A stretch of 64,000 bases of DNA from RGIG5612 sp050944475 (GTDB lineage: Bacteria; Bacillota; Clostridia; Lachnospirales; Lachnospiraceae). The position numbers and the translations under genes are program-made. The notes beneath the pieces were generated by a model, which saw nothing but the letters and a program-made list of their open reading frames with translations, was not told the DNA's origin and ran no database searches. Shown piece by piece: positions 35,441-44,263 of this stretch (within the stretch, counting starts at the first letter, position 1; each line of letters begins with the position of its first letter). The stretch is from positions 62,001 to 126,000 of the forward strand of contig JBMNRD010000004.1 in assembly GCA_050944475.1 (NCBI GenBank), read 5' to 3'.

Positions 35441-36937
35441 ATGCCTGACAATACTCAAGTTGTTCTGGCGCTGGAACACATCACAAAATTATATCCGGGA
35501 GTAGTAGCACTTGATGACGTCTCGCTCAACTTTAGAAAAGGTGAAGTGCATGCGTTGGTAGGCGAAAACGGGGCCGGAAAGTCCACGCTAATCAAGGCTG
35601 TTGCGGGTGCAATCAGGCCCGATGAGGGGTTGATTCGTTGCGGAGGCGAGGAACACAAGTTTATGACACCTGCACTGTCGAGAAGTATGGGTATCGAGGT
35701 GGTGTATCAGGAATTCAATCTGATTGATCCTTTGAGTGCCGGGGAAAATATATGTCTGGGAGACGAGGACGGAATATTTTATAAAAAAAGTCGAGTTAAC
35801 AAAATTGCCCAGAAAATATTTGACCAGTTTAAGATTGATATCAATCCGAACACACTGGTTAGAGATCTTCCGAGTGCTCATCAACAAATTGTAGAAATTT
35901 CAAAAGCGGTATCAAAAAATGTAAGAATTCTAATTCTTGATGAGCCGACCGCTCCGCTCACAGTCGCCGAGACGGACAGGCTGTTTGAAATAGTAGAACA
36001 CCTTAAAAGTATGGAAGTTACAATAATCTACATTTCCCACAGGCTGGACGAGATATTCCGAATTTCAGACCGGGTCAGTGTGCTGCGCGACGGAAAGTTA
36101 GTAAAAACACTGACTACTGCAAAAACCACGCGTAAGGATTTAATATCGCTTATGGTAGGACGCGAACTTACTGAAATATATCCGGAAAGGATGAACGAGA
36201 TTGGCGAAGAGGTGCTGCGCGTGGAAAATATCACAACGGATATAATAAAAGACATATCATTTACTGTACACAAAGGTGAGATATTAGGCATTTCCGGGCT
36301 TGTCGGAGCGGGCCGGACAGAGCTGGCCAGGGCTGTGTTCGGCGCCGACAGGCGCAAAGGCGGAGAGATTTATGTCAACGGAGAAAAAGAAAACATCGAT
36401 GCACCCTCAAAAGCAATTAAGCTGGGAATAGGCCTAATCCCGGAAGACAGAAAGCGCCAAGGTGTGTTTTTAAAACAAACCATTTTGTGGAATTCATCTA
36501 TTGTTAACATTAAAAATATTTCAAGGTTCGGCATTGTCGATACCGTAAAAGAAAAAAGAATCGCAGAGGCGTTTCGTGATAAACTGGAAATAAGGACTCC
36601 CAGTCTTTATCAGGAGGTGCGTAATCTTTCCGGCGGAAATCAACAGAAAGTCGTCATCACGAAGACCCTGGCAGCGAATTCGGACATAGTGTTCTTTGAT
36701 GAACCGACAAGAGGTGTCGATGTCGGGGCAAGACGTGAAATATATCTTCTGATGAATCAGATGACCGCAAACGGAAATGCGATAATCATGATAACTTCGG
36801 ATATGGAAGAATTACTTGGAATGTCTGACCGAATAATTGTTCTTTGCGAAGGCAAATATGCCGGAGAGGTTCCAAAAAGTGAGTTCTGCCAAGAAAGGAT
36901 ACTTGAGCTGGCATCTGGAGGAGCTCAGACCGGTTGA
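35441..36937 (+). CDS. RbsA-like ABC importer ATPase (intact)
   Basis: This 498-aa protein has two fused nucleotide-binding domains. The first is complete: Walker A GENGAGKST (41-49), the signature-region DLPSAHQQIVEISKAV and Walker B ILILDEPTAP. The second has the divergent GLVGAGRTE loop but an intact LSGGNQQK signature and IVFFDEPTRG, as is normal for RbsA/MglA. It drives import with the adjacent binding protein and permease. It is the useful reference for the dead paralogue encoded at 30101-31561. Confidence 0.93.
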   Translation: MPDNTQVVLALEHITKLYPGVVALDDVSLNFRKGEVHALVGENGAGKSTLIKAVAGAIRPDEGLIRCGGEEHKFMTPALSRSMGIEVVYQEFNLIDPLSAGENICLGDEDGIFYKKSRVNKIAQKIFDQFKIDINPNTLVRDLPSAHQQIVEISKAVSKNVRILILDEPTAPLTVAETDRLFEIVEHLKSMEVTIIYISHRLDEIFRISDRVSVLRDGKLVKTLTTAKTTRKDLISLMVGRELTEIYPERMNEIGEEVLRVENITTDIIKDISFTVHKGEILGISGLVGAGRTELARAVFGADRRKGGEIYVNGEKENIDAPSKAIKLGIGLIPEDRKRQGVFLKQTILWNSSIVNIKNISRFGIVDTVKEKRIAEAFRDKLEIRTPSLYQEVRNLSGGNQQKVVITKTLAANSDIVFFDEPTRGVDVGARREIYLLMNQMTANGNAIIMITSDMEELLGMSDRIIVLCEGKYAGEVPKSEFCQERILELASGGAQTG

Positions 36938-36990
36938 CCGATAAGATTTAACACATTCACAAAGAACACACACAAAGTGAGGAAAAAACT

Positions 36991-37977
36991 ATGGCAACTA
37001 CAAGTAAAAAGAAATTTAATTCTTCCGCCCTGCTACGGCGCATAATTATGCCGGCACTGCTGGTTTTGATGATGATTTTCTTTTCGATTATGGCGCCGGG
37101 GACGTTCTTTACCTGGTACAACATTAAAAATATGCTGGGACAATCGGCATATATCATCGTTGCGGCGGTCGGTCTGTCTTTTGTAATGATTGGCGGAGGA
37201 ATTGATCTTTCCATCGGATATCAGATGTCGCTGGTCGGTGTAATAGCCGGAATTCTGATGGTAAAGGTCGGATTGCATATGCTGCCGACAATACTTATAT
37301 GCCTTGCAATCGGAGTGGTTCTGGGATTATTCAACGGCATAATAGTTGTTAAGCTTAAGGTTTTTCCGTTAATCATAACGCTCTCAACGAGCATGATATT
37401 TCAGGGTATTTCCTATATTATATCCGGATCACAGACAAACATCGGATTTTCGGAATCATTTTTGTTCATAGGCCAGGGATTTATATGGAAAATCCCGTTC
37501 TGCATCATTATCTGTGCGGTTATCGTGGTGATAGCGATATTTATTCTGGAAAAAACATATTTTGGTCGTCATATCTATGCAATAGGCGGGAACGAGGAGG
37601 CAGCAAAACTCTCCGGAATTAATTCCAACAGAATCAGAGTAATCCTCTACGGAATATGTGGTCTGTGTTCGGCAATGGCAAGTATTTTGATTATTTCAAG
37701 AGCGGCAGCCTCGGCTTCTACAATCGGACCGGGAACTGAATTCACAGCTCTTTCCGGATGTATTCTCGGAGGTATCACGCTTGCCGGCGGCGAAGGAAAA
37801 CTCAGCGGAATGGTTGTTGGCGCCCTTATTATAACAGTACTGGGAAACGGAATGCAGCTGATGTATCTCGGAACATATCCGCAGTACATCGCAAAAGGCA
37901 TTGTTCTAATAGTCGCAATGGGATTTGATCTTTATCAAAAAAATAGAAGAGCTGTCAAAAAGATGATTACGACTTAA
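36991..37977 (+). CDS. RbsC-like ABC importer permease
   Basis: This 328-aa membrane protein has eight to ten helices and the BPD_transp_2 features GGGIDLSIGYQMSLVGVIAG and AIGGNEEAAKLSGINSNRIR (a cytoplasmic coupling segment). It follows the ATPase gene by 53 bp. There is only one permease gene, so the channel is expected to be a homodimer. It completes an RbsBAC-type importer; the dead RbsA-like protein could also dock to it. Confidence 0.93.
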   Translation: MATTSKKKFNSSALLRRIIMPALLVLMMIFFSIMAPGTFFTWYNIKNMLGQSAYIIVAAVGLSFVMIGGGIDLSIGYQMSLVGVIAGILMVKVGLHMLPTILICLAIGVVLGLFNGIIVVKLKVFPLIITLSTSMIFQGISYIISGSQTNIGFSESFLFIGQGFIWKIPFCIIICAVIVVIAIFILEKTYFGRHIYAIGGNEEAAKLSGINSNRIRVILYGICGLCSAMASILIISRAAASASTIGPGTEFTALSGCILGGITLAGGEGKLSGMVVGALIITVLGNGMQLMYLGTYPQYIAKGIVLIVAMGFDLYQKNRRAVKKMITT

Positions 37978-38040
37978 AACAAAAAATATGATAATATAAT
38001 AAAAAGATTTTCCAATAAACAAAAGAAAGGAAGTTTAATT

Positions 38041-38877
38041 ATGCCAAAAGCAAAATACGATTATGTGAAAATGATGACCCTTGAAGACTTTCAGGAGAAG
38101 TACAAAGATTTCTACATCTTTAAATTCGAAGACGGCATCCTGGAAGCAAGAATGCATTCGGACGGAGGTCCTGTGCTCTGGAGTTACCAGATGCACCACG
38201 CCATGACTGAGTTTTATGCCGATGTCGGCCATGCAAAATGGGTTGAGTGCCTGATTCTTACATCCACCGATCCGTACTGGATCTATAAGACTGACCATGC
38301 CTCCTTCCAAGAGGTGGAGCAAGATCCCGACCCTGTACCCCGCTTTAACGTGCAGATTTACGACACGCTGAAGGTTGTGGAGAATTTCGTGCATGACATT
38401 GAAGTCCCGACGATAGCCGCAATAAACGGACAAGGAATCCATTGGGAGTGCGCTATCATGAGCGACATCACTCTTTGCACACCGGACTTTGTTCTGCAGG
38501 ATGACCATTTCGGTATGAATCAAGGTCATGTACCTGGAGACGGAATGACCATGTGTCTGCAAGAGATTTTAGGACTTAAGAGGGGCGCATACATGTCCCT
38601 GACCTGTAAGGGAATTGATGCCGAGGAGTGCCTGCGCCTCGGAGCGGTAAACGAGATTGTAGAGAGGGATAAAATAATGGATCGTGCATGGGAGCTTGCC
38701 CGCATGATAATGACCAGAGACCGTACCTGCCGCCGCCTGACTCATTACAACTTGAGCCGTCCGTGGCGTGCGCTGGTTGAGAGAGACATGAGGATAAACG
38801 TTTATTCCGAGATGTATTCATTTAATATTTCTAACAGCTCACATGACTTTGATTACATAAAATATGACAAAGAGTAA
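38041..38877 (+). CDS. Crotonase-fold hydrolase resembling 6-oxocamphor hydrolase (beta-diketone hydrolase)
   Basis: This 278-aa protein is in the crotonase superfamily, but it matches the cofactor-free 6-oxocamphor hydrolase type that opens cyclic beta-diketones by retro-Claisen cleavage. Key similarities are VLWSYQMHH (W47), IEVPTIAAINGQGIHWE (H134), VLQDDHFG (H156) and GHVPGDGM (D167), which line up with the His/Asp/Trp active-site residues I recall for that enzyme. The region ELARMIMTRD closes the fold. A CoA-dependent hydratase role is less likely, because no Glu pair typical of enoyl-CoA hydratase is at the expected place. It is the last gene of the importer unit, 63 bp after the permease. 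Confidence 0.75.
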   Translation: MPKAKYDYVKMMTLEDFQEKYKDFYIFKFEDGILEARMHSDGGPVLWSYQMHHAMTEFYADVGHAKWVECLILTSTDPYWIYKTDHASFQEVEQDPDPVPRFNVQIYDTLKVVENFVHDIEVPTIAAINGQGIHWECAIMSDITLCTPDFVLQDDHFGMNQGHVPGDGMTMCLQEILGLKRGAYMSLTCKGIDAEECLRLGAVNEIVERDKIMDRAWELARMIMTRDRTCRRLTHYNLSRPWRALVERDMRINVYSEMYSFNISNSSHDFDYIKYDKE

Positions 38878-38975
38878 ATCAAAGAAAAAACGAGCCGGGT
38901 AAAACGGACAAAGTGATTTTGTTATAATCAAACAAGTATTATGAAACCTTGATTGGATAGCAAAAAAAGCAGAAC

Positions 38976-38998
38976 GAGGGGAGATTTTATCTCCCCTC
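38976..38998. terminator. Hairpin between converging hydrolase and GH18 genes
   Basis: GAGGGGAGAT and ATCTCCCCTC form a perfect 10-bp stem with a TTT loop. On the minus strand a run of seven Ts follows after 7 nt, so it may best serve the GH18 gene; it probably acts as a shared barrier. Confidence 0.6.
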
Positions 38999-39104
38999 TC
39001 ACACGTCGTACATTTTTACATAGTCAAAATTCTTTTCCCCGACCATTTTCCGCACTGTTGCCGGCAGTGTCGTTTTCCGCCGACATGGAAGTTGTTTTCA
39101 ATTA

Positions 39105-40220
39105 TTATTCGTTTACAACATTGTTGATTGCACGAAGCAGACTGGTGGAAGGATTCGTTGTATCATGTGGAAGTGCCCAAATCATCATGCCGCCCAGGCC
39201 GTATTGCATCGCCCACCTTGTCTTTGCTTGTATAGTGGGAATTCCGTTATGGTAATTATCCGTCCCTTCAAAATCCTTGCGTACGGCTTTATTTCTAAAC
39301 TTATCGACCAATTCTTTATATGATAAATTGCTTGTAAAGGCATAAAAAGGCACACCCATGCAGACCTTATTTTCCGGTAATCCGCGAGTATCACACCAAT
39401 ATGCGGCAACATCCTCACAAAAATCCAGTGTGCAGATACAATCATAAGCCATAACATTAAACCAGTCGCAAACAGCCATTACATTCGCCGTATGCGCGGC
39501 GGCATCAACAAAAACAGTGCCGTCCGTGTTTACTCCGGACAGAACGGCGCCGGTCAAAAGCCTATTGTTGCCAAGCTTTTCTCTCAGCTGGATCATCATA
39601 GCTTCATATTTTTTCCAGGAATCTGTGCCGGCTCTCGGATGCTCCCAGTCCATATCCACGCCATCAAAACCATACTGTTCAACCAATGCCACAATATCAT
39701 CGGTAAAGGCATCCGTCAATTCGGGGGTTGCCGTATTGGCATCAAATTTATATTCCATAATATCACCGTAATATTCCCAGCCCCCGACTCCGAGCAGCAC
39801 TTTCACGCCGTTTTGGTGTCCTTTTGATATTAATTCTTCAACCAGTTCAACATTGTCCAAAGGCTGAAGACCGCCTTGTCCGTCCGGAATCGCAAAAGCA
39901 TAAACGATGTGCGTTAAACAATCCCATTGGATATTATCGGTCCAATGAGCGGAATAAAACGGAAAATATCCTACCGTCTTAAAATTATTGTCCCCGGCAG
40001 AAACCAAAGAGGCGGCGACAGTATAATCACTGTAATACTGAATCGGTCCGGCAGGACCCGTAACCGGTTCATCAGGCTTCCCGACGGTATCTGTATCGTA
40101 CGTATTACCTGCCTCCTTAGAAAAGCAAGCTGACAACATAAAAACAAAAAAAGTCAACGCAATACAGAGCATGAACGGGAAAGTATTTTTCTTCTTTTTC
40201 TTATTTCTCTTCATTTTCAT
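39105..40220 (-). CDS. GH18 family glycosidase (chitinase-like) lipoprotein
   Basis: This 371-aa protein has a lysine-rich N-terminus, a signal peptide with lipobox LSAC (cysteine 32) and a GH18 TIM barrel. The catalytic motif DGVDMDWE at residues 186-193 is intact, with E193 the acid. GVGGWEY, MAYD and a late MIWALPHD tryptophan also match. GH18 enzymes hydrolyse beta-1,4-GlcNAc polymers or related glycans. It is single-domain without a carbohydrate-binding module and faces two other anchored glycosidase genes nearby. Confidence 0.9.
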   Translation of the reverse strand: MKMKRNKKKKKNTFPFMLCIALTFFVFMLSACFSKEAGNTYDTDTVGKPDEPVTGPAGPIQYYSDYTVAASLVSAGDNNFKTVGYFPFYSAHWTDNIQWDCLTHIVYAFAIPDGQGGLQPLDNVELVEELISKGHQNGVKVLLGVGGWEYYGDIMEYKFDANTATPELTDAFTDDIVALVEQYGFDGVDMDWEHPRAGTDSWKKYEAMMIQLREKLGNNRLLTGAVLSGVNTDGTVFVDAAAHTANVMAVCDWFNVMAYDCICTLDFCEDVAAYWCDTRGLPENKVCMGVPFYAFTSNLSYKELVDKFRNKAVRKDFEGTDNYHNGIPTIQAKTRWAMQYGLGGMMIWALPHDTTNPSTSLLRAINNVVNE

Positions 40221-40513
40221 TATCTTTCTTTTTCAACTTGTAAATAATTAGGATAATGCTTGCAATTATAATTATATGAATGCCTTGCCGATATCATGAA
40301 TTGTGTCTAAAAATCAAGCCGGATAGTAAATAATCAAAGTTTCCATAGAATATAATGTGCTTAATTATAATGAATTCCGGCTTCAAGTGCAATCCGGGTC
40401 TAAACAATTCTATTGATTGATAAAACAAAGGCGCCTCTCAAGAACTGCGGAAAACAAAAAAATTTGCGGCCAGATAATACAAAAGGACTGTTTTATGCTA
40501 AAATAACGAAGCA

Positions 40514-41152
40514 ATGGGAAAATTGAAAAAAATCTATCATACACTATATTCTCATTACGGTGACTTGCGCTGGTGGCCTGCCGACACGCCCTTCGAAGTG
40601 ATAGCAGGTGCAATCCTTACGCAAAACACGGCTTGGACGAATGTGGAAAAAGCAATTGCGCGATTCGGCGGAGATTTATCACCTGAACGGATTTTGAGCT
40701 TGCAAACAGAAGAGCTTCAGGAAATCATCCGCCCTGCAGGTTTTTATAGACAAAAGGCACAGTATCTGAAAGCTGTCACCGAATGGTTTGCAAGTTATGA
40801 CTGTGACCTTAATTTAATTAAAAAACGCCCTTTGGCGGACATCCGTTTCGAACTTTTGCAAGTCCGGGGAGTCGGCAATGAGACGGCGGATTCAATTCTC
40901 CTCTACGCTTTTGAGTTTCCGACTTTTGTAGTGGATGCCTATACAATAAGGTTTTTCAAGCGTTTCCCGGTCGATGCCGGAAAAACTTATATGGAAGTCA
41001 AGAACTTCTGTGAAAGAGAACTTCCCCAAGATGCGGAGCTCTATAACCATTTTCACGCTTTGATTGTCTATAACGGAAAAGAGCACTGCAAAAAGAAAAC
41101 GGATTGCGCAGGTTGTCCCGTGGAAAAGCATTGCAAAAAGATATCTTCCTAA
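40514..41152 (+). CDS. Endonuclease III-like HhH-GPD DNA glycosylase with Fe-S cluster
   Basis: This 212-aa nuclear-type base-excision enzyme has a helix-hairpin-helix (LQVRGVGNETADSILLYAF), the catalytic aspartate in FVVDAYTIRFF and a C-terminal 4Fe-4S loop C-x6-C-x2-C-x5-C (HCKKKTDCAGCPVEKHC). At the place of the EndoIII catalytic lysine (GVGxKTA) there is Glu in GVGNETA, so beta-lyase activity is not expected. The subgroup is more like the alkyl-purine glycosylases related to EndoIII (MagIII/Mpg II type). The ribosome site is weak. Confidence 0.85.
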   Translation: MGKLKKIYHTLYSHYGDLRWWPADTPFEVIAGAILTQNTAWTNVEKAIARFGGDLSPERILSLQTEELQEIIRPAGFYRQKAQYLKAVTEWFASYDCDLNLIKKRPLADIRFELLQVRGVGNETADSILLYAFEFPTFVVDAYTIRFFKRFPVDAGKTYMEVKNFCERELPQDAELYNHFHALIVYNGKEHCKKKTDCAGCPVEKHCKKISS

Positions 41153-41191
41153 AGAATCAGCTTTGTCTGATAGAGCCGGCGAGGTCATAAT

Positions 41192-41995
41192 ATGAAAAGG
41201 CTGTTCTTCTTTATTATTTCTTGTATTTTTCTGCTGATTAGCGGCTGCGCCGCGAATACGCCGCAAGAATACGGCGTGTTTATCGGCATAAACGAAGAAG
41301 AGTCCGACAGGCTGAAACAATATAAACTTGTTGTAATCGAGCCGGCGGAATTTTCCCCTATGCATATTGAGGAACTACATGCTGCCGGAAAAACCGTGTA
41401 CGGATATCTGAATATCGGTGCCGTTGAAAACTACCGCCCTTATTACAATCAATTTCAGGAACTCTTTCTCGGTGTCTATGAAGATTGGCCGGATGAGCAA
41501 TGGGTTGACGTTTCTTCCCCAAAGTGGCAGGACTTTATCATTGACGAGCTTGGAAAACAATATGTGGATATGGGGCTCGACGGACTGTTTCTGGACAACT
41601 CGGATGTCTTCTATTATCAACCGACAGAGGATATATTCCTGGGTCTTTGCACGATTCTTCAAGGACTGCAAAAATATGATCTGAATCTTATAATAAACGG
41701 CGGCGATTCTTTTGTTTCAAGATGTATGGAAGAAGATACGGCCTCGTCTTTATTTGACGGGATTAATCAGGAAACCGTGTTTACCTGCATAGATTTTGAA
41801 AATCAAAGCTATGGAAAACAGTCGGAAAAAGAAAACGCCTATTTCAAAGAGTATCTTGCGAAAGTAAAGGAATATGGGTTGTCCGTCTATTTGCTGGAAT
41901 ACGGGGCGGACCGGCGTCTTTCAGGCAAGATCGACGCTTATTGCTCGGAGAACGGTTTCCTTTGGTACAATGCAGAAGGAATCGATTTGCGATAA
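41192..41995 (+). CDS. GH114-type endo-alpha-1,4-polygalactosaminidase-like lipoprotein
   Basis: This 267-aa lipoprotein (lipobox ISGC, cysteine 19) has a TIM-barrel domain with the GH114 hallmarks YGYLNIGAVENYRPYY, WVDVSSPKWQDFI and GLDGLFLDNSDV, whose acidic residues lie at strand ends. GH114 enzymes cleave alpha-1,4-galactosaminogalactan-type exopolysaccharides. It follows the glycosylase gene by 39 bp and precedes another anchored TIM-barrel protein by 70 bp. Confidence 0.85.
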   Translation: MKRLFFFIISCIFLLISGCAANTPQEYGVFIGINEEESDRLKQYKLVVIEPAEFSPMHIEELHAAGKTVYGYLNIGAVENYRPYYNQFQELFLGVYEDWPDEQWVDVSSPKWQDFIIDELGKQYVDMGLDGLFLDNSDVFYYQPTEDIFLGLCTILQGLQKYDLNLIINGGDSFVSRCMEEDTASSLFDGINQETVFTCIDFENQSYGKQSEKENAYFKEYLAKVKEYGLSVYLLEYGADRRLSGKIDAYCSENGFLWYNAEGIDLR

Positions 41996-42065
41996 GTGCT
42001 CAGCGTAAATCGAATGCTTTGATGTAAGAACAAAGACATCCGCCGGATGTAAAAGGGAATATGTT

Positions 42066-42995
42066 ATGGAAAATAAAAATTTAACACTGCACAAGATTTT
42101 TTTCTTAATCTTGACATCAGCCTTGACATTGGGCTTGATATTATTTTTCCTGATAACTTTTCTTAATAAAGAGGATTTTATAAAAAAGAGCACGGAAGAA
42201 CATGAACAGATTTTCGGGCTTACCATAGATGATACCTGGTATGACGATATAGAACTGAATGATGTCATTGAAGGACTGAAAAACCTCGGGGTTCGACCGA
42301 CAGTCAGAATGGTGATGTCAAGAGAGATGGAACCGGAAGAATATGTGGAACTGTTCAAAGCCGTACAAAAACACGCGGATATTATGGCCTGTCCCGTCGA
42401 TTCATCCGAAATGATTAATTTCAAAGACACGAACAGTTATGTTGAAAGATTCAAAAAATCATATGAAGAGCTGTCACCATATGTAAGTATTTGGGAAGTG
42501 GGAAATGAAATTAACGGCACGGAGTGGATAAAGCAGACGCCTGAATTGATTGTTGATAAGGTATCTTTCGCTGCCGAATTTATAAAAAGCAAGGATGAAA
42601 AGATTGCGCTGACACTGTATTGTACCGATTCGCCTCGCCAAGATATGATAGAGTGGGCAGAGGAGTATATTCCGGCCGGGTTGACGGAATCGGCGGATTA
42701 TTGTTTTGTAAGTTATTACGAGGATGATAATTACGGTTACTTGCCGGAATGGAAAAGTATTTTTAAAGAATTGGGAAAGATTTTCCCGACGGCCTGCCTC
42801 GGTATAGGTGAATGCGGAAATACTGCTGAAAATGCGACCCGGGAAAGTAAAATTGAAATGGCCAAATCATACTACCAAATGCCCAAACACCATGAGCGAT
42901 TTGTGGGCGGGTACTTCTGGTGGACCTGGGTAACGGATTGTATTCCGTACCAGGGCAACGAGGTTTATGAAGCGATTAAGAGCTGCCGGCGATAA
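42066..42995 (+). CDS. Membrane-anchored clan GH-A-like glycosidase
   Basis: This 309-aa protein has an uncleaved N-terminal membrane helix (about 11-33) and an outer TIM barrel. Strand 4 has the clan A acid/base motif SIWEVGNE (N147-E148), and strand 7 has CLGIGECG with a likely nucleophile E249. A C-terminal FWWTWVTD tryptophan-rich strand 8 also fits. I cannot assign a GH family; GH39, GH5 or an unclassified group are candidates. With the GH18 and GH114 proteins it forms a set of cell-surface glycosidases. It converges on the aldo-keto reductase gene, only 8 bp away. Confidence 0.7.
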   Translation: MENKNLTLHKIFFLILTSALTLGLILFFLITFLNKEDFIKKSTEEHEQIFGLTIDDTWYDDIELNDVIEGLKNLGVRPTVRMVMSREMEPEEYVELFKAVQKHADIMACPVDSSEMINFKDTNSYVERFKKSYEELSPYVSIWEVGNEINGTEWIKQTPELIVDKVSFAAEFIKSKDEKIALTLYCTDSPRQDMIEWAEEYIPAGLTESADYCFVSYYEDDNYGYLPEWKSIFKELGKIFPTACLGIGECGNTAENATRESKIEMAKSYYQMPKHHERFVGGYFWWTWVTDCIPYQGNEVYEAIKSCRR

Positions 42996-43003
42996 AACGC
43001 AAA

Positions 43004-44029
43004 TCAGATGATTGTTTTCCCTGCCAGAATTTCCCGGTAGTCTTTGAGATTTGCTTTGAGCAATTCCGGAATATCCAATCCGTACGGGCACCTGCTTTTA
43101 CACTGTCCGCATCCGATACAATCATCTATCTTGTTCATCATCTCCTGAGCAGGCGGAGCAAGCCATTCCGCAGACGGAGAACGCCTTATAAGCTGGGCCA
43201 TCCTTGCAGCATTTCTTATCTCAATACCAACCGGACAGGGCATGCAGTATCCGCAGGATCTGCAAAAGTTTCCTATAAGTTCTTGTCTTTCTTTTTCAAT
43301 GAAAGCCAGCATCTCTTCGTTCAGCATTGGAGGAGTATCAAAGTATTGCAAAAACTCTTCCAGCTCACTTTCTCGCTGAATTCCCCAGATTGGCAGGACG
43401 TTCTTGTATTGAGTCATGAAAGCGTACGCCGCGGCCGAATTTGTTATCAAACCGCCCGAAAGGGCTTTCATCGCGATAAAACCGATATTTGCCTTCTCGC
43501 ACTTTTCTACAAGCTCGACATCTTCTTTCGAGGCCAGATAGGAAAACGGAAACTGCAGAGTATCGTAAAGACCGGAATCCACGCTCTCGTTTGCAACATT
43601 CGGCCTGTGATTTGTGATTCCGATAAATCTTATCTTCCCCTGTTTCCTGGCTTCCAGCATGCATTCATACATACCCGTACCGTCCCCCGGCCTATAGCAT
43701 ATGCCCGGATTATGGAACTGGTAAATGTCTATATAATCGGTTTTAAGAAGAGAGAGCGATTTGTTCAGATCTGCCCAAAAGGCTTCAGGAGTATCGGCAG
43801 CCGTCTTCGTCGCAATGAAAATCTTGTCCCTTATTTCTTCGAAGGCTTTGCCCAGCTTTTCTTCGCTATTGCTATACTTGCGCGCCGTATCGAAAAAAAC
43901 GAAACCGCCTTCGTAGGCTCTTCTTAAAATTTTGACGGAGGTCTCCATGTCGGCCCTCTGAATCGGAAGCGCACCGAATCCGTTGCGGTCGGTAATTATT
44001 CCCGTTCTTCCCAAAGTTATTTTTGTCAT
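43004..44029 (-). CDS. Aldo/keto reductase with C-terminal ferredoxin domain
   Basis: This 341-aa protein has an AKR barrel with the usual tetrad visible as FFDTARKYSNSE (D, Y), IATKTA (K) and YQFHNPG (H). The C-terminus has two cysteine clusters, CRSCGYCMPCPVGI and CIGCGQCKSRCPYGL, for two 4Fe-4S centres. Such fused AKRs are common in anaerobes and probably take electrons through the clusters. The substrate is not known. The nearest neighbour on the other side is a divergent Fe-S membrane protein, which may share redox partners. Confidence 0.92.
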   Translation of the reverse strand: MTKITLGRTGIITDRNGFGALPIQRADMETSVKILRRAYEGGFVFFDTARKYSNSEEKLGKAFEEIRDKIFIATKTAADTPEAFWADLNKSLSLLKTDYIDIYQFHNPGICYRPGDGTGMYECMLEARKQGKIRFIGITNHRPNVANESVDSGLYDTLQFPFSYLASKEDVELVEKCEKANIGFIAMKALSGGLITNSAAAYAFMTQYKNVLPIWGIQRESELEEFLQYFDTPPMLNEEMLAFIEKERQELIGNFCRSCGYCMPCPVGIEIRNAARMAQLIRRSPSAEWLAPPAQEMMNKIDDCIGCGQCKSRCPYGLDIPELLKANLKDYREILAGKTII

Positions 44030-44263
44030 TGTTTATCCTCTTAAACATTATCGTATTGAATTCATTTTGCAGATATTCCGCATGCATCATTTTACCGTGT
44101 TATTCTACCACCAAATCTATGCTCTTACAAATACGGAAAATATTTTCCTGATTTTCTTTCCGTTCTCCGGAAAAATTATTATCGTATGAAAGGATATTAC
44201 GTTTTCATTCGTATTATATATGAGCGGAAATGACTTTCCAACAACGCAGGAGGTAAAAATATA

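Noticed and set aside
38041..38877. An ordinary enoyl-CoA hydratase
   Set aside because: The active-site positions match 6-oxocamphor hydrolase (W47, H134, H156, D167) better than the paired glutamates of CoA hydratases.
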